DNA of 64,000 nt from Carposina sasakii. Lineage: Eukaryota > Arthropoda > Insecta > Lepidoptera > Carposinidae. Both the position numbers and the translations under genes were made by a program. The notes beneath the pieces are model-generated. The model ran no database searches. It was not told the origin of the DNA and worked only from the letters and a program-made list of their open reading frames with translations. The DNA is taken from assembly GCA_014607495.2 (NCBI GenBank), contig CP053162.1, forward strand, positions 5,691,906-5,755,905. Direction: 5' to 3'. Of this stretch, positions 30,158 to 45,200 are shown piece after piece (the first letter of the stretch is position 1; every line of letters begins with the position of its first letter).

Positions 30158-33100
30158 TTTAGACTTGCCAAAAAACACTCCATACAAACGGCTACCACGA
30201 CGTGACGTCACTCTTTAAGCAACTTGTATGCGCGTAAAAGAACTTTTGTTCTACAGCTATATTAAATATTGCGTTTATAAATATGGTCACAAAACAAAAG
30301 TTGCTGTAAATGATGCAGGTGGACATGTGATGTTGTAATTTTTAATTAATTTCATTGGCAAATGGACTTGCGTACTTAACTTTGAAGGCTTATTACTACC
30401 TCATTTGGACACATAATCAAATTGTAATTTTACAGATAGGTATGAATTTGGTTATTTATTCTGATAAGAATAAGATGTTATTAAGATTCAACCATAGGGA
30501 ACTACCCCGTTCTACCAAACTTTGTAGTTATATACTGTCTTAGACCGTTCTTAGCAACAAAATCCTTGATAGTGGTTTGCTGGTTGGCATGGGCAACGAA
30601 GGTTTTGTTGTTGTTGAAAAATGAGCTAGAGACCCGGTCTAAGAGAAACCATAACCTCAGTGTTCTATTTGCCTTGGTTGACTAATAAATAAGTACCTAG
30701 TACAATACAATAATAATCGAAATATAGAAGGCAGCAAATGTTTCATGTTAGATAAGTAACATGGAAGGGAGTGGACATTTTATATAGACTGGCTGAACTG
30801 TACTTTTAATTTTAAGATAGATGCAGACGCCGCCATATAATCCATATAAAAATGTCCTAACTTCTTAAAGAATGAATTACAAAACGGTGACTAATAAATA
30901 ACTCAATGCTCAATCTCAAACTTTCGCTGACTGTTATTTCTATCATTTTACATCTTATTTCTTTAGCTCACTTATATTAAACAATATCAAAAATGCGTTT
31001 GACTCTTACATGTATTAGATAAATGTTTATAGATTTTGAGCATAAAGCGGCTTATTTATTGTTAAAAAAATATGTTATTTTTGTCTTATTAATATTGCTA
31101 GTTGATATTATTAGCTATGTAATATCGCCAGTAAATATGCCAGTAACTCCCAAAAACGCATTCTAAGGCTGGGATCATTAACGAATGTCAAAAACCATAG
31201 ACAAGATGTGAATTTTAAAGATCATCTATGGCTCAGTGTAAATGCGCTCTTGGTCTTCGAATATTTTCCAATAGATTGTACAATAATTTATCTAATAAAT
31301 AAGTAATTATATATTTTTTTAATACATAAAGGTAGTACTATATGCGTCCGTGTTAACACCAACAGTACAGTCCGATTGATCATAATTTTTTTTATCTTTA
31401 TGATTATTTTATTATATTTGTTCGTATTCTCCGGCTCTACTACTCGTATATGAAAGATTGGCTTTCATTACATACATTTAGATACCTATTTCTATGGTAT
31501 CCTAGAAACTATAATTATGTTCATTATTTTTAACAGTAACGTTTTAGTAAGCTTTCCGGTTGCAGTCACATTATATCGATATAGTTATAAAAGGATTAGA
31601 ATAGAAAATTCGATCGTAATTCAACACTCATAGTACAGGACAATCTATTAAAATTCGGCGAAGGTTTGCGTTCTCCGTCCCGCTTTGACACCGTAATATA
31701 GGTATATAGTTTCTCGCTCACACAGTACAAACCTTAGCTGAACAGCCTCTTGGTTAGTGTCAAAATGGGTTTAATTAAACACATAAAGAGCATTATGATT
31801 TCAGTCTTTTTAAACCAAATACAAAATGTTATAGTGAAGAACATGTGTAAAAATATCTTGTTTTCATATCGGCCTATAAGAGGAATTTTCCTGGTATACA
31901 ATCCACAACGCAATATATATATAATTAGTCAGCATACAAACATGCAATATAGTACAGTCTTGTCACATTAATTTTACTATTTCCATAGAATTCAAAACAA
32001 CTAACACTGGGACTAAATTTATTGCACAATCAATTCTGTGGTAACCAATTTCACTATAATTCCAAGGCGATTTTTATAGTACATGCAAAATACACAATAC
32101 TTCGTCCTTACATGGTACAGTATAAAGGTATATTACTAACATTATGATATAGTAAGATAGCATCTTATGACGTCACTAGGTAACCTTGCATATTGGTGGG
32201 GGTCAGGGATATTTAACAGCATAAAAAATGAACTTTGTATTCAAGCATTTCATGCCAAAAATATTGGTCTACTGCGTTCAATTTCGCGAATATTTTTTTT
32301 TGTCAATTGTTTTATTAATATACTTTCTGTGTAAAATTTATTGTAGTTTTCTTTTTATACCGTCACTTTAGCAGAATGCTGTCAATATAAAAATTCTCCT
32401 TGTATTATGCTTTCGGACAGAGAAAACTATTATCTTTGGTATATTGATTACTAATAGATTGGATATCTCCGCAATCCCTTTGGGAGAAACCTTAATGTTA
32501 TCAATTTGTAACTCGCAAGCAATCACTAATAAAAAAAGGACAAGTGTGTATGGCTGAATGACATGATCTAACTAAATGGACCATTATTATAAAATTGACA
32601 TTATTTGGGACCAGGACAATATAAGTATATGATTTTCTGATCCCTAATAGGAGTTACCTATTGAGTAAATTGTACTGAAGCCATCCACGTCCTATTAATG
32701 TTTTTATATATTTTTTATTATGCTGTCCAGTCAGTCAGGCACACAAAATAGTGCACATGTGTATATCTCACTCTGCTTCCAACGAACAGAGCAAGATAAA
32801 ACATTTCGTTACATTAAGTTAGCAAATAATTTGTGAAATATGCCATAGAAGGTGCAAAAAAATTACAGCTTCGAGTCAATATTTGGGATTGTTAAAACCA
32901 AGAAGTTATGTAAACGTGGAGACCACACGCGTCATACAAAATTTGAAGCCAATACCCATGAACTAATACTATGTAGGTATTGGTCTATTGCGCTATCTGT
33001 CTCTTCCTACGTGCCTTAGGGACGAACTATTGTACCATCTCAGTTAAAGCACTAAGTTAGAGGGAGAAAGAGTCCGCTAGGAATAGGTATTCGTTTCAAA

Positions 33101-33239
33101 AAAGTAATCGTGTTAACTCCACCGACATACAACTTCTCCATACAAAAAATGAGCAAACAACAGGGCAACATATGCATCATCCCCCCTAATTATTGTCGAA
33201 TCAATCGCCACAACAACATGCAAGGCTCGAATGGTGTCC
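30158..33239. other. gene-free stretch and presumed CYRI 3' UTR
   Basis: AT-rich DNA with only short unsupported frames. The right-hand end, directly below 33240, must include the 3' UTR of the CYRI gene; several minus-strand polyadenylation-like hexamers exist, and none can be chosen by eye. Confidence 0.5.
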
Positions 33240-36200
33240 TCACGCAGCTAGCAGGGTCTTAATGTTCTTCGGCGTCGTCTGATGGTTCAGATGTTTCGTG
33301 GTGTACCTGAGGGCGTTAAGGAGGGGCTCAGCTTTGGCCGGGGTCTGCTGTTGGAGGAACTTCACGCAGCCCTTGACGTCCACCGAGGAAGAACGGCAGA
33401 AGGCCCCTGATGGATGCACCCAGTCGTACAGGATGATCAGGCCAACCATCACGCGCAGGACTAGAAGCGAGGTTTCCTCGCGACTGAACTGCGCGACGAG
33501 TTTTCTGAAATTGATCATTAGAACACGGTTAACATATAAATCACTTACGTACGTATACGAGTAGTACATAACAGACGGACTAAATAACATACATAATATA
33601 GACACGGCTGTGTTCCCGTAATAGGGTAGCCAGAACTGCAGGATAACAAGGGAGATACTACAGCAGGGGCGGCTCCTGATATTATTAGATGGGGGTTCAA
33701 ATTTTTTTCAATATGAGCGCATGCAAAATTACAGTTTGGAAACGCCGCGCGTGTCCACTCCCTTAACGAATAAAATGATGCAAGTGCAACCTCACTCTTA
33801 TTAAAATTGCGCCGGCCTATGTCGGTATGTCTCTTTCGCACTCATTGAATACAGTGCTAGGAATCGTACCAAATTTCGTTTCATTGGAGCGCGATCGCTA
33901 GCGCTCCACTCGATACATAAGATTACAACTTACTTGAGACGAACGCGTAGACACTATTGTATAAACATAGTAGAATTGAAAGATAATTATAAATATAGAG
34001 AAATATAGATTGCCTATGTAATCTTCGTGGGTGGGAGTGCACTGCACCAGCGCTCCTTAGCACGAGCCGCCAGTGTACTACAGTCACATTTAGCATAGCG
34101 GGGACAGATGAATTAACGTCTTAAATATTATAGATCACTGTACCTATAATGTATCGAAAGTAAGCTCTACTGAAAGGGGTTTTAAAAATTGTATGCATAA
34201 CTTTTATACCGCGAAGCGAACAATCTTTACACCCAATAATTTTTTATAGGAAAATATAAAAACGAAATGGCTTTCTCTTGTAGTCTTTGAAATATATCCT
34301 TCTAGCACAATCCTTACTTATATCCAATTTTAATAAATACGAACTATGTGCTATGACCGAAAATGGATTAAAACTGATTTTGAATTAGTTCGTTATGAAT
34401 GGGAATAGCCGGATCTGGGAGTTGGGTGACACACAATTGCAAGAACAAATAGTAAGATCATACATAATATTAATAAGTCTTCAATTCCAAATTTTCCCTA
34501 TAGACTGTTATATAGCTCTTGCAAGATAGACATCCAATATCCGAGAAAAAAACAAAATAAGCATTGGCCTCTGTTTACGTTTATTTATATTGCACACTGG
34601 GTCGCGTTGTTTATGCTGTAATGAATTTACGGCACATAAACTAGGTAACTGAACTAGGTATACAATGTATACGGCAAACTGCGACATTGTGCATGCGAGA
34701 CAGTACACTTTTATATAGTGCAACATTGACTGTATTAGGTAGGGCGCCTTTAAATTTGCTGCGAAGTGCCGCTAGTTTTAAGAATACTGATACTGGGAAA
34801 AAATCTGGCAATGTACTGCACCAGTCGATCGAAAATCTGATGTGCGGCCGCAGTTTTTTTGATTACACTGAGAGAGATCCATACAAATCTGCTTATCGTG
34901 CCTACTTCCGGCGCGCGTATGAACAGAGCGCGTGTCGAACGAAGGCGCGTACACATCTCATCTCGCTGCTTACTGATTTACTATTCCCCTTAAGCTATGA
35001 CCGTATGTGATGTATTTAGGTCAATAGATCCTGTATTCCCATTGCATACATATAACGTGGAGATAAATTTTACTTTAATGTGACCTGTAAACACTATAAA
35101 TGAGGCCTGTACTTTCGCAATAAAATAATTAATTAGCTAACCAACATACGAACAAAACATTGAGTGACTGCTATCAACCCGAAACTATAATAGAATATCT
35201 ATATTACTGAATGACTGACCAATATAGCGCGGCATAGATTAATTTGTTATTATTTCTTTATACCTACGTTATATAAATAGCATTCAGGATAAACGTATTT
35301 AACACCACAATTTACCTCAATAATTAAATATGATTCAATTAAGGGCCAATATAAAAAGCTTGAGATGGATCATGGCTTTTGATTAGGTGTTAAAAAAAAC
35401 CGGCCAAGTGCAAGTCGGATTACCCCAATATTATAAGTACGAAAGTGTTTGTTTTTTGTTTGTTACCTCTACGCTTTATTTACTCAACTAATCTTGATAT
35501 TTTGCAGACACATAATTGGGAGTAATGAATAGCACATGGAATGTAATGTAGACGAAACAGGTTGGTTGTATTAGTATTACCCCCCATACAATCCCCTTAA
35601 TTATTTATTTCATTCTGAATTTAGTATTCGTTGTTATAGTGGCAACAGAAATACTAATTTTGATTTAGAATAAAAAGCTTTTTGGGAACACGGCTGTGTC
35701 TAAAATCTATACATACTCGTATAATAAAATTGTAACGGATAGATGTTTGTGCACGCTAATCTCAGAAACGGCTGAACCGATTTTGATGCAGTTTTCAGGA
35801 ATATATTTCGAGTATTGCGACAGGTCCCACTTAACATATAGGCTACTTTTTATTCCAGGAAAATGTTTTTAGCCCGGATAATTTCGACATTTAGTTTTTT
35901 CTGTAGTCCACGCGGTCAGAGTTTCGGGCGTCCACTAAATCAATGAATATGGCTGCCGAATGTACGACGAGTTAAAAAACATGGTGACTCTAGGTTGCTC
36001 CTTATCATTATTACTTCAACTATATAAAGTTTATTGCCGAAAATAAGCCTCTCCCAATGACCTGCGACCTGGTGGAAGCGGCTTGGATCCAGCATATACC
36101 TACCGGTCCTGACTTGGTCGTTCGTCCATCTCGTAAGTTCGTGGTCTGGTCATATGATTAAAAGAAAAACCGCATCAAACTCAATTAGGCATAAATGCAA

Positions 36201-39200
36201 CAATTGATACCAGTAGGAAGCTATAGATAGGGTGATATAAAAGGCAATGTGCACGCGCAGTGAATCGGTGTCGCGGCTGACACATGAAGCAGCGAACCAC
36301 TTCGCTTCTTCATGGGCTGACACGATCCTGAGTCGTAATAAATACGCCCTTGTTATTGTTGGGCTGTTACCCGACTGTTAATAGATTAGCGAATTTAGAT
36401 CATATGGATCAACGTTATAAATAATAAAATATAATATAATAAAAATAAGAAAACGTCTTAAAAAGGGACTACTAGGAGCCGCCCACGACTTAATTCGCAC
36501 AAAATTAAGAATTTTTGTTTCGGATTTCGGGAAAGCTTTTTCTAATGTTACTAGATAGTTCCCAGTAGTTTTGGCTGTGTTTTGCCTAGGCTGTTATATT
36601 CTCAGTCAGCAAAAGAATTTTATTTTATATGATTTCGCATTTGAAAGGCCATTTCTCTATAAAGACAGTTTATCCGTAAAATTATCCCGAATGACGGCCT
36701 GATAGTGCTGAATTGAAGATGAAAACATAACGTTAATTAGTCATAATGTCTTAACCTCAACCGGATTCGAACATGTTATCCCACTTGCACTAGATCCCTG
36801 CAAAAGCAACTATGACAATCAAATCACATCTGTGGAGGCCTCGACACGGAGATTTGAGATGAATGAATCGCGACTAGAGCAGATTATACCATGGTGTAAA
36901 CACGAAATCAAGGATAGCGAGGGAAAATTTAAAATGATCTTACAATACTTTACAGTTTTACTCTCATTGTTTTACACCTATTTACCGTATATTTATTTAG
37001 TTCGTCCGTGGTTTGACTTTAGTACAGCATAAATTATTCAGCCAGTGACTGGCAGCGCAAGACGATTAGAAACCCGAGATTTGCATCCCACTTTAACGTA
37101 CTGTACCAGTTTACAAACGGGTATTTCTAGATGTAATGTGGTGCAGCTAAGGAACCTATTGTTCAGTGCTTTCGGGTAGTCATACGAATCCAATATCCTT
37201 GGTAGAAAGAAAAGTGGAATAAAGTTTTAATTATTGTAAGGTTTTAGATTCAGGGGGCGATAATGTAAAGTTGTATCAAATGAATATCTTATTGTGCCGT
37301 GTGGTTTCGGCTGAGTAAAATAGCACCCCATGACTGCCCATGGGTCATGAGACGATTAAAGGTTTCCGGGAGAAGGGCAGCAGCGACTCCCGTGTTGATA
37401 ACAAAGTCTGAAAAAGACGCCTGCCCAGCGTGTTGACAATGGAGAAAAATGCACCTATGGCACTAGCCTTATGACGTGCTCTGGGGGAAGCCTAAGACCA
37501 GCAGTGGACTTTCTTTCTTCCAATATAGCCTGATGTGTATGTATGTTTTAACCAGAGAAAAACTCTTGTTACAGTTACCATAAATACTAAACGACTACAA
37601 TCTAACTGGTCTACATTCTGTGGTTAATTCCTGCTATAAATAAAATGGTGTCAAGGTTGAGAAACAGACTGCACGTATAAGTAAACATTAGTTAATTTTA
37701 ACCTTTCCGAATGCTATGGGATGTGTCTTCGAAGGAACAGAAAGAAAACGTTTATAAATAGAGGATATGAAATCGTCTGCGCCGCTTGAACGATTTGAGT
37801 AATGTCTGGTATTATAACAATCAGGTAATTTATGTGAAGGATATCTAACAGGTGCGGCGTTTATTTTACATACCTCTAAGATGGCCAATGTTGCCCAATT
37901 AATCCAATCGAGCCTCTAGCTAACCGTTATCACATTAATTATTCCTTAGTTAGAAAAAGACTCTGTGAGGCTTTAACACAAAAACGACTAAACAGATTTT
38001 AATGAAATTTAGTACACGTGTAGTCTAGATACTTAGAAAGGAAGGACAGGTAACTTTATATCATAAAAAGATAACCCTGAAAAATTCTTCATTTTTTGCA
38101 GTCCACACGTCCTCTAGTAATACCTACTATAAAGAAGTCTTGATTCTTGATAAAGGTCAAGTTTAGGAATAGAAATTAGCCAACTGTCGATAGCCGAGTT
38201 CTTGAGTCACGCAACTCCGACACTTCGGTAGGTAATTGTGGACCAGCTTCTTACATAGACCAGAGCGAGGCCTCTATCGCTGGGGACCATAAAATACCTA
38301 TCATAGCTATGATAAAGTTTTTCTATCAATTATAATAAACAACGGAATTATCGCGCAGATAGACCGTAAAGGCATGCCTCGTTGGCTGCATACCAAGAAG
38401 AAGTGTGATCTAGAAAATTCCATATACAGACTCATAGTAACGTTCAAGCGCATAATAATAAAAGAATAATTAATGTGAAATCTCGTAAGTATAAAAGGTA
38501 ACTGTGCGAGACCGTGTACATGTGTTTATAAGCCCTGATGCTGATATACAATATTCTCATGTTTAAAGCAGCAATAATCTCAGATGGTTTCACCAATAAT
38601 TACAACTAAGGACTTCCTACATATGACTGAAATGATGAATGATGACCATAGCACGAAAATGGATTTAGCTCGCAAGATTGAATCAGCCTTTTCAACTACT
38701 GCTTTCAAAATAATGTTAGGGGTTTCATTCTAAAGTGAGACGAGGCAACGTGACAAAAGTGGTAAATAAAAAAGGAAACAACCAAAAAAAAAACGCAACT
38801 GGATCAAATTGCGTTCAGTTATTTGATGACTCCTTTTCTTGCCATTTGTCATTTTAAATTTTAAAACACGCTTCCACGCATAAAAGAAACTCTTGCGCGA
38901 TTCTGTTTAGGGCTATACAATATATTATTTACTGTGTTTTAGGAGAAAAAGGATTTGTTTGTTACAGTAAGTAGATAGCTATTATGTAAGAATGTTTTTT
39001 CATTAGTGGCCTTCATTTACTTACAAGGATCAGAACGTGCCGTGAAATAACTTTTTTAACGCGAAAACTCATAAATATTTCAGGAGCGCAAAAAAGTTAT
39101 CTAATCAGCTTCCTTTCACACATGCAGTGTAATCTTTAATCTCAAGCTATTTGTTTATCTATGGAAATAATGTTGATGAGATCCAATGCTGCCGGTAGAC

Positions 39201-42200
39201 ATTTAGAGAGAGAATGAGATTTTAGAAAATTACTGTACTATGATGAGCTAAAAATCACAGTAAAAGTAATAACTCCGTTAGAGGAGCCTTGTGTTTCCTC
39301 CTATGAAATACGAATTTTACATGCGATCAGTTTTGATTTCGCATTGCTATCGCTTTGGAGTCGTGAGATAAATAACACTGGGGAATCTAGTGGCTAGAAT
39401 GTGTATATCCTACTCCTATTATCTTCCTTCGGTTATTGTAGGTAGGTAGCTACCACATTCTGAGCCTTTAACCAAAGTAGCATGGTTTTGCTTTATCGGT
39501 TCGTTTTGGTAACGTTGCGGTTACACTTGATAACTTCATTTAGGGGAACTCGCTAAAACAAGCTTCCTAATGAAAGTCACGAACTTCATTTCCAAGAAAT
39601 ATTACTATTGCAACTAGAGTTAAAAAGCTATTAACACTTACGGATTCTCCAGCATCCTAAGGCACACCTTGGCCATCGTGCTCAGCGTCTCCGTGGTATT
39701 CTCCAAATCCTGCTGGTTATCGTTAACGAACTGGCTGGTGGCCTCGGACAGCACTTTCAGCATAGGAGTCGCCTGCGCGTAGAATAACGACATCCTATTG
39801 GCGACTTCTGCGCCTATGTGTGGTTCCTCTCCCGGAGGCAGATCGTTGATTAGACCGCCGCGGGACACGCTTCTTCTGTAGTAGCTGAAGTCGTTCTGTA
39901 TTGCTGGCGTTTTCATCTGTGGACGAATGTTACTTTTAATACCGAGAGCTGAAGATACCAAAGACCTTGCCTTTGTGTAGCTACAGGCCACAATCGACCA
40001 AGCTTAGATGACCTTTAGTACAAAAACGAAATCGCCAAAAGGTGGTGGGTTGTGGGTATAGTCAGCAAGTCTACTTTTTATTGATTCAAGGACACGTCAT
40101 TTAAAACTTAGTGATAGGTAGGGTATGTACTCGTATGGGGGAGGGACCGGCTCTTATGAAGTGCCACTGCACCTCGGTAAATAAATACATATACCTAGCG
40201 AAACTTTAATAGGATGGCGTAGGATATTATTATGCGTTTTGGACTATCTCATTCCATTCCGGATCTCGTCCTTATCTGTCATTCATTACGATCTACTATT
40301 AAAAATGTCCTAGCATAATGTAGTTTTGTACAATTACTAACACATGTTTTGATTGTGATTATCAGATCAGATCATAATCAGAATATCTATTATCATTGTT
40401 TACAATTGCATCATCTTTGACATCATTTACGATGTATTGCCTTTACATGAAGAGAAAGAGACGTCTTTGTACCTATTGAAATATTTTACAATGCATTGCA
40501 ATATGGGCAATTCCACATTATCCGACTGGATATTATTTGTGGTGGATATCGGATAATGATAACGCTTCAAGAATGGCACTAATAGATATTCCGGTATAAC
40601 TTTAAGTATGGTTGAATGCACCCTTAAAAGCATATCTTCATAATCCAAGGTGACATGGCTTGTTGAAGCACGTTTAATTACTGGAAGGGCGACTAAAAAT
40701 ACGTGAAAGGACCTCGGATGGCTTGGCGTTACGTGATAGATCGATTAAAGGCATTTACGTGAAGGAATGATAAGGTGGAAATGGCCTAACAGCATACATA
40801 GACAACCGGCGGATTTCAACGGATTTCACAGTGTAGAACCCGGAAAGAACTGCAGGATCACTAATATTCTATGGCCATGTTTAACATAGCGGTGCTCCAT
40901 GCAATGTAGCTAGCTCATAGCCGAGAGAACGCTCCGAAATCTTTATTAGACTCTTGCGACATATAATGTACGGAAGGAGATGCAGCTAATGTATTCCAGT
41001 AAACCCCGCATCAGCACAACATATGGTAATAGAAAATAGTGTATCTGTCAGGGTGACGGACGTAATAGGAGACGCAAATGTTAGCCAGTAATTTGGTCAT
41101 ACTGCGCTGCATAGTCTACATTGGTTGTGGCAGATCCACATTGATTATCGCATCTCTCCTCTGTCTTTCATTCGTAGGAAGGTATTATTTATATGTACCT
41201 TGGGGCAAAGGGCTCGGTCGGTTGGGGTTAATACGTCATAATAATAAACCTAAGATCACGCGATCCGAGTAAAGGTTATGGCCATAGGAGTGCACATTTT
41301 ACAAGTAAATTAATTAGTATTATGATCCGTAAGTATAGATATGAACAGACAACTTATTAGCCGTGTCACTGTTAGTCAATAGAAAAACAAGAAAATTTTT
41401 GCTTATGCTGGCCACAATAGAGCGAAGCGATACCGGTAAATATTTTTGTTTCCCTTCTTGTTTTAGGAACGAAAATTTTCGCAAGCCCGTAAATTAGTTA
41501 TGAGTCAGATCAGTCAGGCATTCGAGGTCAATCCAAGGCACACTTTCTATAATGATAACTAACGAATTGCTTATGGTTAGCGCCTTATTAGGTACTCGTG
41601 ATTCATGGACAGTCGGATATGCTTTTGGATTAATATTAGTATCTTACTAACCTTTACATACAAACCTATATACACACGACTGTGCAGGATCATAAATGAG
41701 ATTGCTCAGCCACGTTTAACATAGCGGAGTCAGATGTAGGTACCTAGGTGTAGGTAAAAAATCTGTGACATGCACTTACGATATGCACGGAAGGAGATGC
41801 AGCTGATGTATTCTAGTGAAGCCCCGTGTCAGGACAGGACACAAAATTTGTTAGCAGACATTACCTATTACGATGATTATTACTATGGTGGGTTTCACAA
41901 AAATGACAGACCTAATATCTCCACCAATAGCAGAGTATTGTCCGTTAAGTATTGTGAGTGAAAATAGGTCGCAATAAGAAAGCCAAGCCCTTCCATCCAA
42001 AATATTGGTTTCTGGCATGCGTCCCCTGGGACCGGATGATTGTGTTACCCGAAATTTGGGTTGTCAGCTCCCTTATTTACAATTCCCTGGCGTATTGTGT
42101 GAATATCTATTATGATGTAATGAAGTTTATTAAGGCTTTATGCAATTGAGATGTTAGTTGTTTCACTTCGTTCACGTGATAGAAGTAACGGATCATTGAA

Positions 42201-45200
42201 AACAAATAGAGTATATAGATAGATACCTACATATTGTGCATCTATATTTCTTAGGAAATTAATTAAGTGGAATTATTTATGATTCATTAATAAATTTAAA
42301 TAATCATTAAAATATTAGTCGATCAGGTTACTTACGTTTTTAGTGTTAAAAAAATTACCAGACTAAAGTGAACTTTTCCCGTGTTCTTATCTAGCTACTG
42401 CAACGACCGGGTTATATTATACAATTATAGCATTTTCAAATTTTACTTAGGCCGTCCCGGGAACAGTTTCATCAAACTTGGTTCAGTCGTTTTCGAATTT
42501 AGCGTAATTAAACTAGAAGAACTAAAACTATACGTAACTATTTAATAGATAATCTGTGACCGTACTGCCCTTATCAAACGTACGCCAATAAACTACCCTA
42601 CTTACCTATTGTATAGTGTTAGTACTTATCTATACATACATTAGAATTACCTACATATCTACTCGCATAACTACGTCGTAGATAGATCACAGGACGACAT
42701 TACCAGAGCAATGACACCGCAAGGTTGGGGTCAAAAGGGCCTAGCAAACGACAATTGAATTATTCAACTACAGATACGACTGTCATGTGTGGTCAACTGT
42801 GACGTATGTGATTGGGTAGTCAGTAGATATGGCAATTTAGCTTTAGTAGACTGTGGGTGGCTGCGAAAAAAAAAACTGAGACAGCATCAAGCGCTGGCCG
42901 GATGTTTTACTATCTCCAACTTGCAATCACGACGTCCCTTTTGTAGGTTTACTACGTATCTCGCAATAGCAAAGCGGTAGCAATGCAATAGCGAAAATTG
43001 AACAATTTTCAGCGTTGCAATGGAAAACCCGTTTTTGAAATATTATGTAAGTGAAATTTATAAGATAATAAGATATTATCTAATTTTAACGAATTCCATT
43101 GCTTTTGTAAGAGTAAAGGAGGGCTGTTTATGTCATTTTGGTCAGAAGTGGCACCATGTGGTTCTATCGGCCCTTAGTGCTCTGCCTACCCCGTAAGGGA
43201 TAAAGGCGTGATTATATGTATGTATGTATATTTATGTCATAAAGGATAAGTAAGAACCTGCGCTATGGCTTCCTTGTTGTTATTAATTTTACATTAAATT
43301 GTACTACAAATAAATCTGCATAACAGCAGGAATACAGGTATCCTTGCAAAGAGAAAGGTAAGCGAATGAACTTAGTACTTTAAACTAAGCCGGGTCACAT
43401 TCAAAACCCTAGATCCATATCAAGCGCAAAACTTGCTCACCTTAGAACCCACCAACAAAGTTTTGGACTTGGATATTTCTGGGGCTTGGCTTAGTCTTGC
43501 AGTCATCGATCAAACGTAAAACATATATACACTTAAATTAAAAGTGCTTTTAGGTAAAAAAATCACATGAAACCTCAACACGAAACATCTTAGGGTTTTA
43601 TACCAAAACCGTGTCTAAACTTGAACCCTCTATCAATAATACATATTCCATGTCACAGATGATATTAATTAATGATACTTTAAGTAAACTTTACTTCTAA
43701 TGTAGCTAAATCATGACTCAACTTACTTTATATTCGTCGAATTTGAGAACAAACTCCAATATTTCCGCGAACTGCTTGACTAGCGCTTGCTGCTGCTCCA
43801 AATGCTGGGTGGGGCTCATCGATCCACCGACGAGGGAGCCCAGGAGGTGGGGAACCACCTGAAAAAATAAAAACACTTGGTATAGAAACTATTCGAATTG
43901 AAGAGCTTTTTTCTTGAACGTTGGGTTAAGAGCGTTGAATTGCATTACAAACAATGTACTTTTTATGTACGAGGGTTGGAAGGTGACTGTATGATGAGGA
44001 TAAATGCATACAAACAACAGATGACAAATATTTATTTCAAGTTTATTAATTACAATATATACAGTGTAAAATCCGGGAATTATGGTCTAAGTAGTTACGG
44101 TAAAAGATTCCAGGAAATAAGTGGTATTTATTAATAACATTGCACCAACCCCCTAACGAAACTGTAAAGGAGATGTTGATATCAGAGTTTTAGGTTTAGA
44201 AGTGGATTTAAAAGACTAAGTGCTTTTATTAAATTTACCTCTACTCCCAAGGGACTTTTTTTATCATAAAACAATAAACTTTCCTACAATACATATACGC
44301 GACTTTATTATTGAACAAACTGAGACATAATACAATTTATTATGTCATGTCCCTGGGAAAATTACTATCTATATACTATAATTATTAATATTATAAAGCT
44401 GAAGAGTTTGTTTGTTTGATTGAACGCGCTAATCTCCGGAACTACTGGGTCGAATTAAAAAATTCTTTTTGTGTTGGATAGTCCATTTATCGAGGAAGGC
44501 TTTAGGCTATATATCATCACAGTGCGACCAATAGGGACGAAGAATAAGAGGAAAATGTGGAAAAAACGGGGAAAATTATTCAACTTTGGAGACTTCCGTT
44601 GCGTGCGCTGCGTAAACGGTTCAAGTTATCTAAAAAATATGTATGAAAGAATAAAATTACGTAGAAATGATATGAAAGAAAAAAATTGAAGGTCTAGACT
44701 GCCTGATGCAGAACCCTTAGCAGCCCAGCTAAACTTTGAGAGATATGAAAATACCGTCTTAGGAAAAGTTGCTCAGCATGATAAGCACTTTCTAATAACG
44801 TAATAAAATTGAAGGTCTAGATAACCTGATGCAGAACCCTTAACAGCCCAGCTAAATTTTGAGAGATATGAAAATACCGTCTTAGGAAAAGTTATTCAAC
44901 ATTTTAAAAGAATTCAATTCCCTGTTAAGTTATCTTTTGCTGTAACAATTAATAAATCACAGGGGCAAACGTTTAAACACGTTGGAATTGACTTACGTCA
45001 AGACTGCTTTTCACACGGCCAATTATATGTCGCGTTGTCAAGATCGGGTTGCGGAGAAAATCAGTATGTTCTTCTGCCACAAGAAAATAAAACAAAAAAT
45101 ATAATTTACGCAGAAGTACTTTAAAATATTTTATTCTGTTTGTTGACGCGGACGAAGTCGCGGGCAACAGCTATTATTTAATAAATGGAGCCGCATTGTA

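Noticed and set aside
34687..35010. 107-codon plus-strand frame
   Set aside because: It has no recognisable family, no splice structure, and lies in a CYRI intron in a GC-richer patch where open frames arise by chance.
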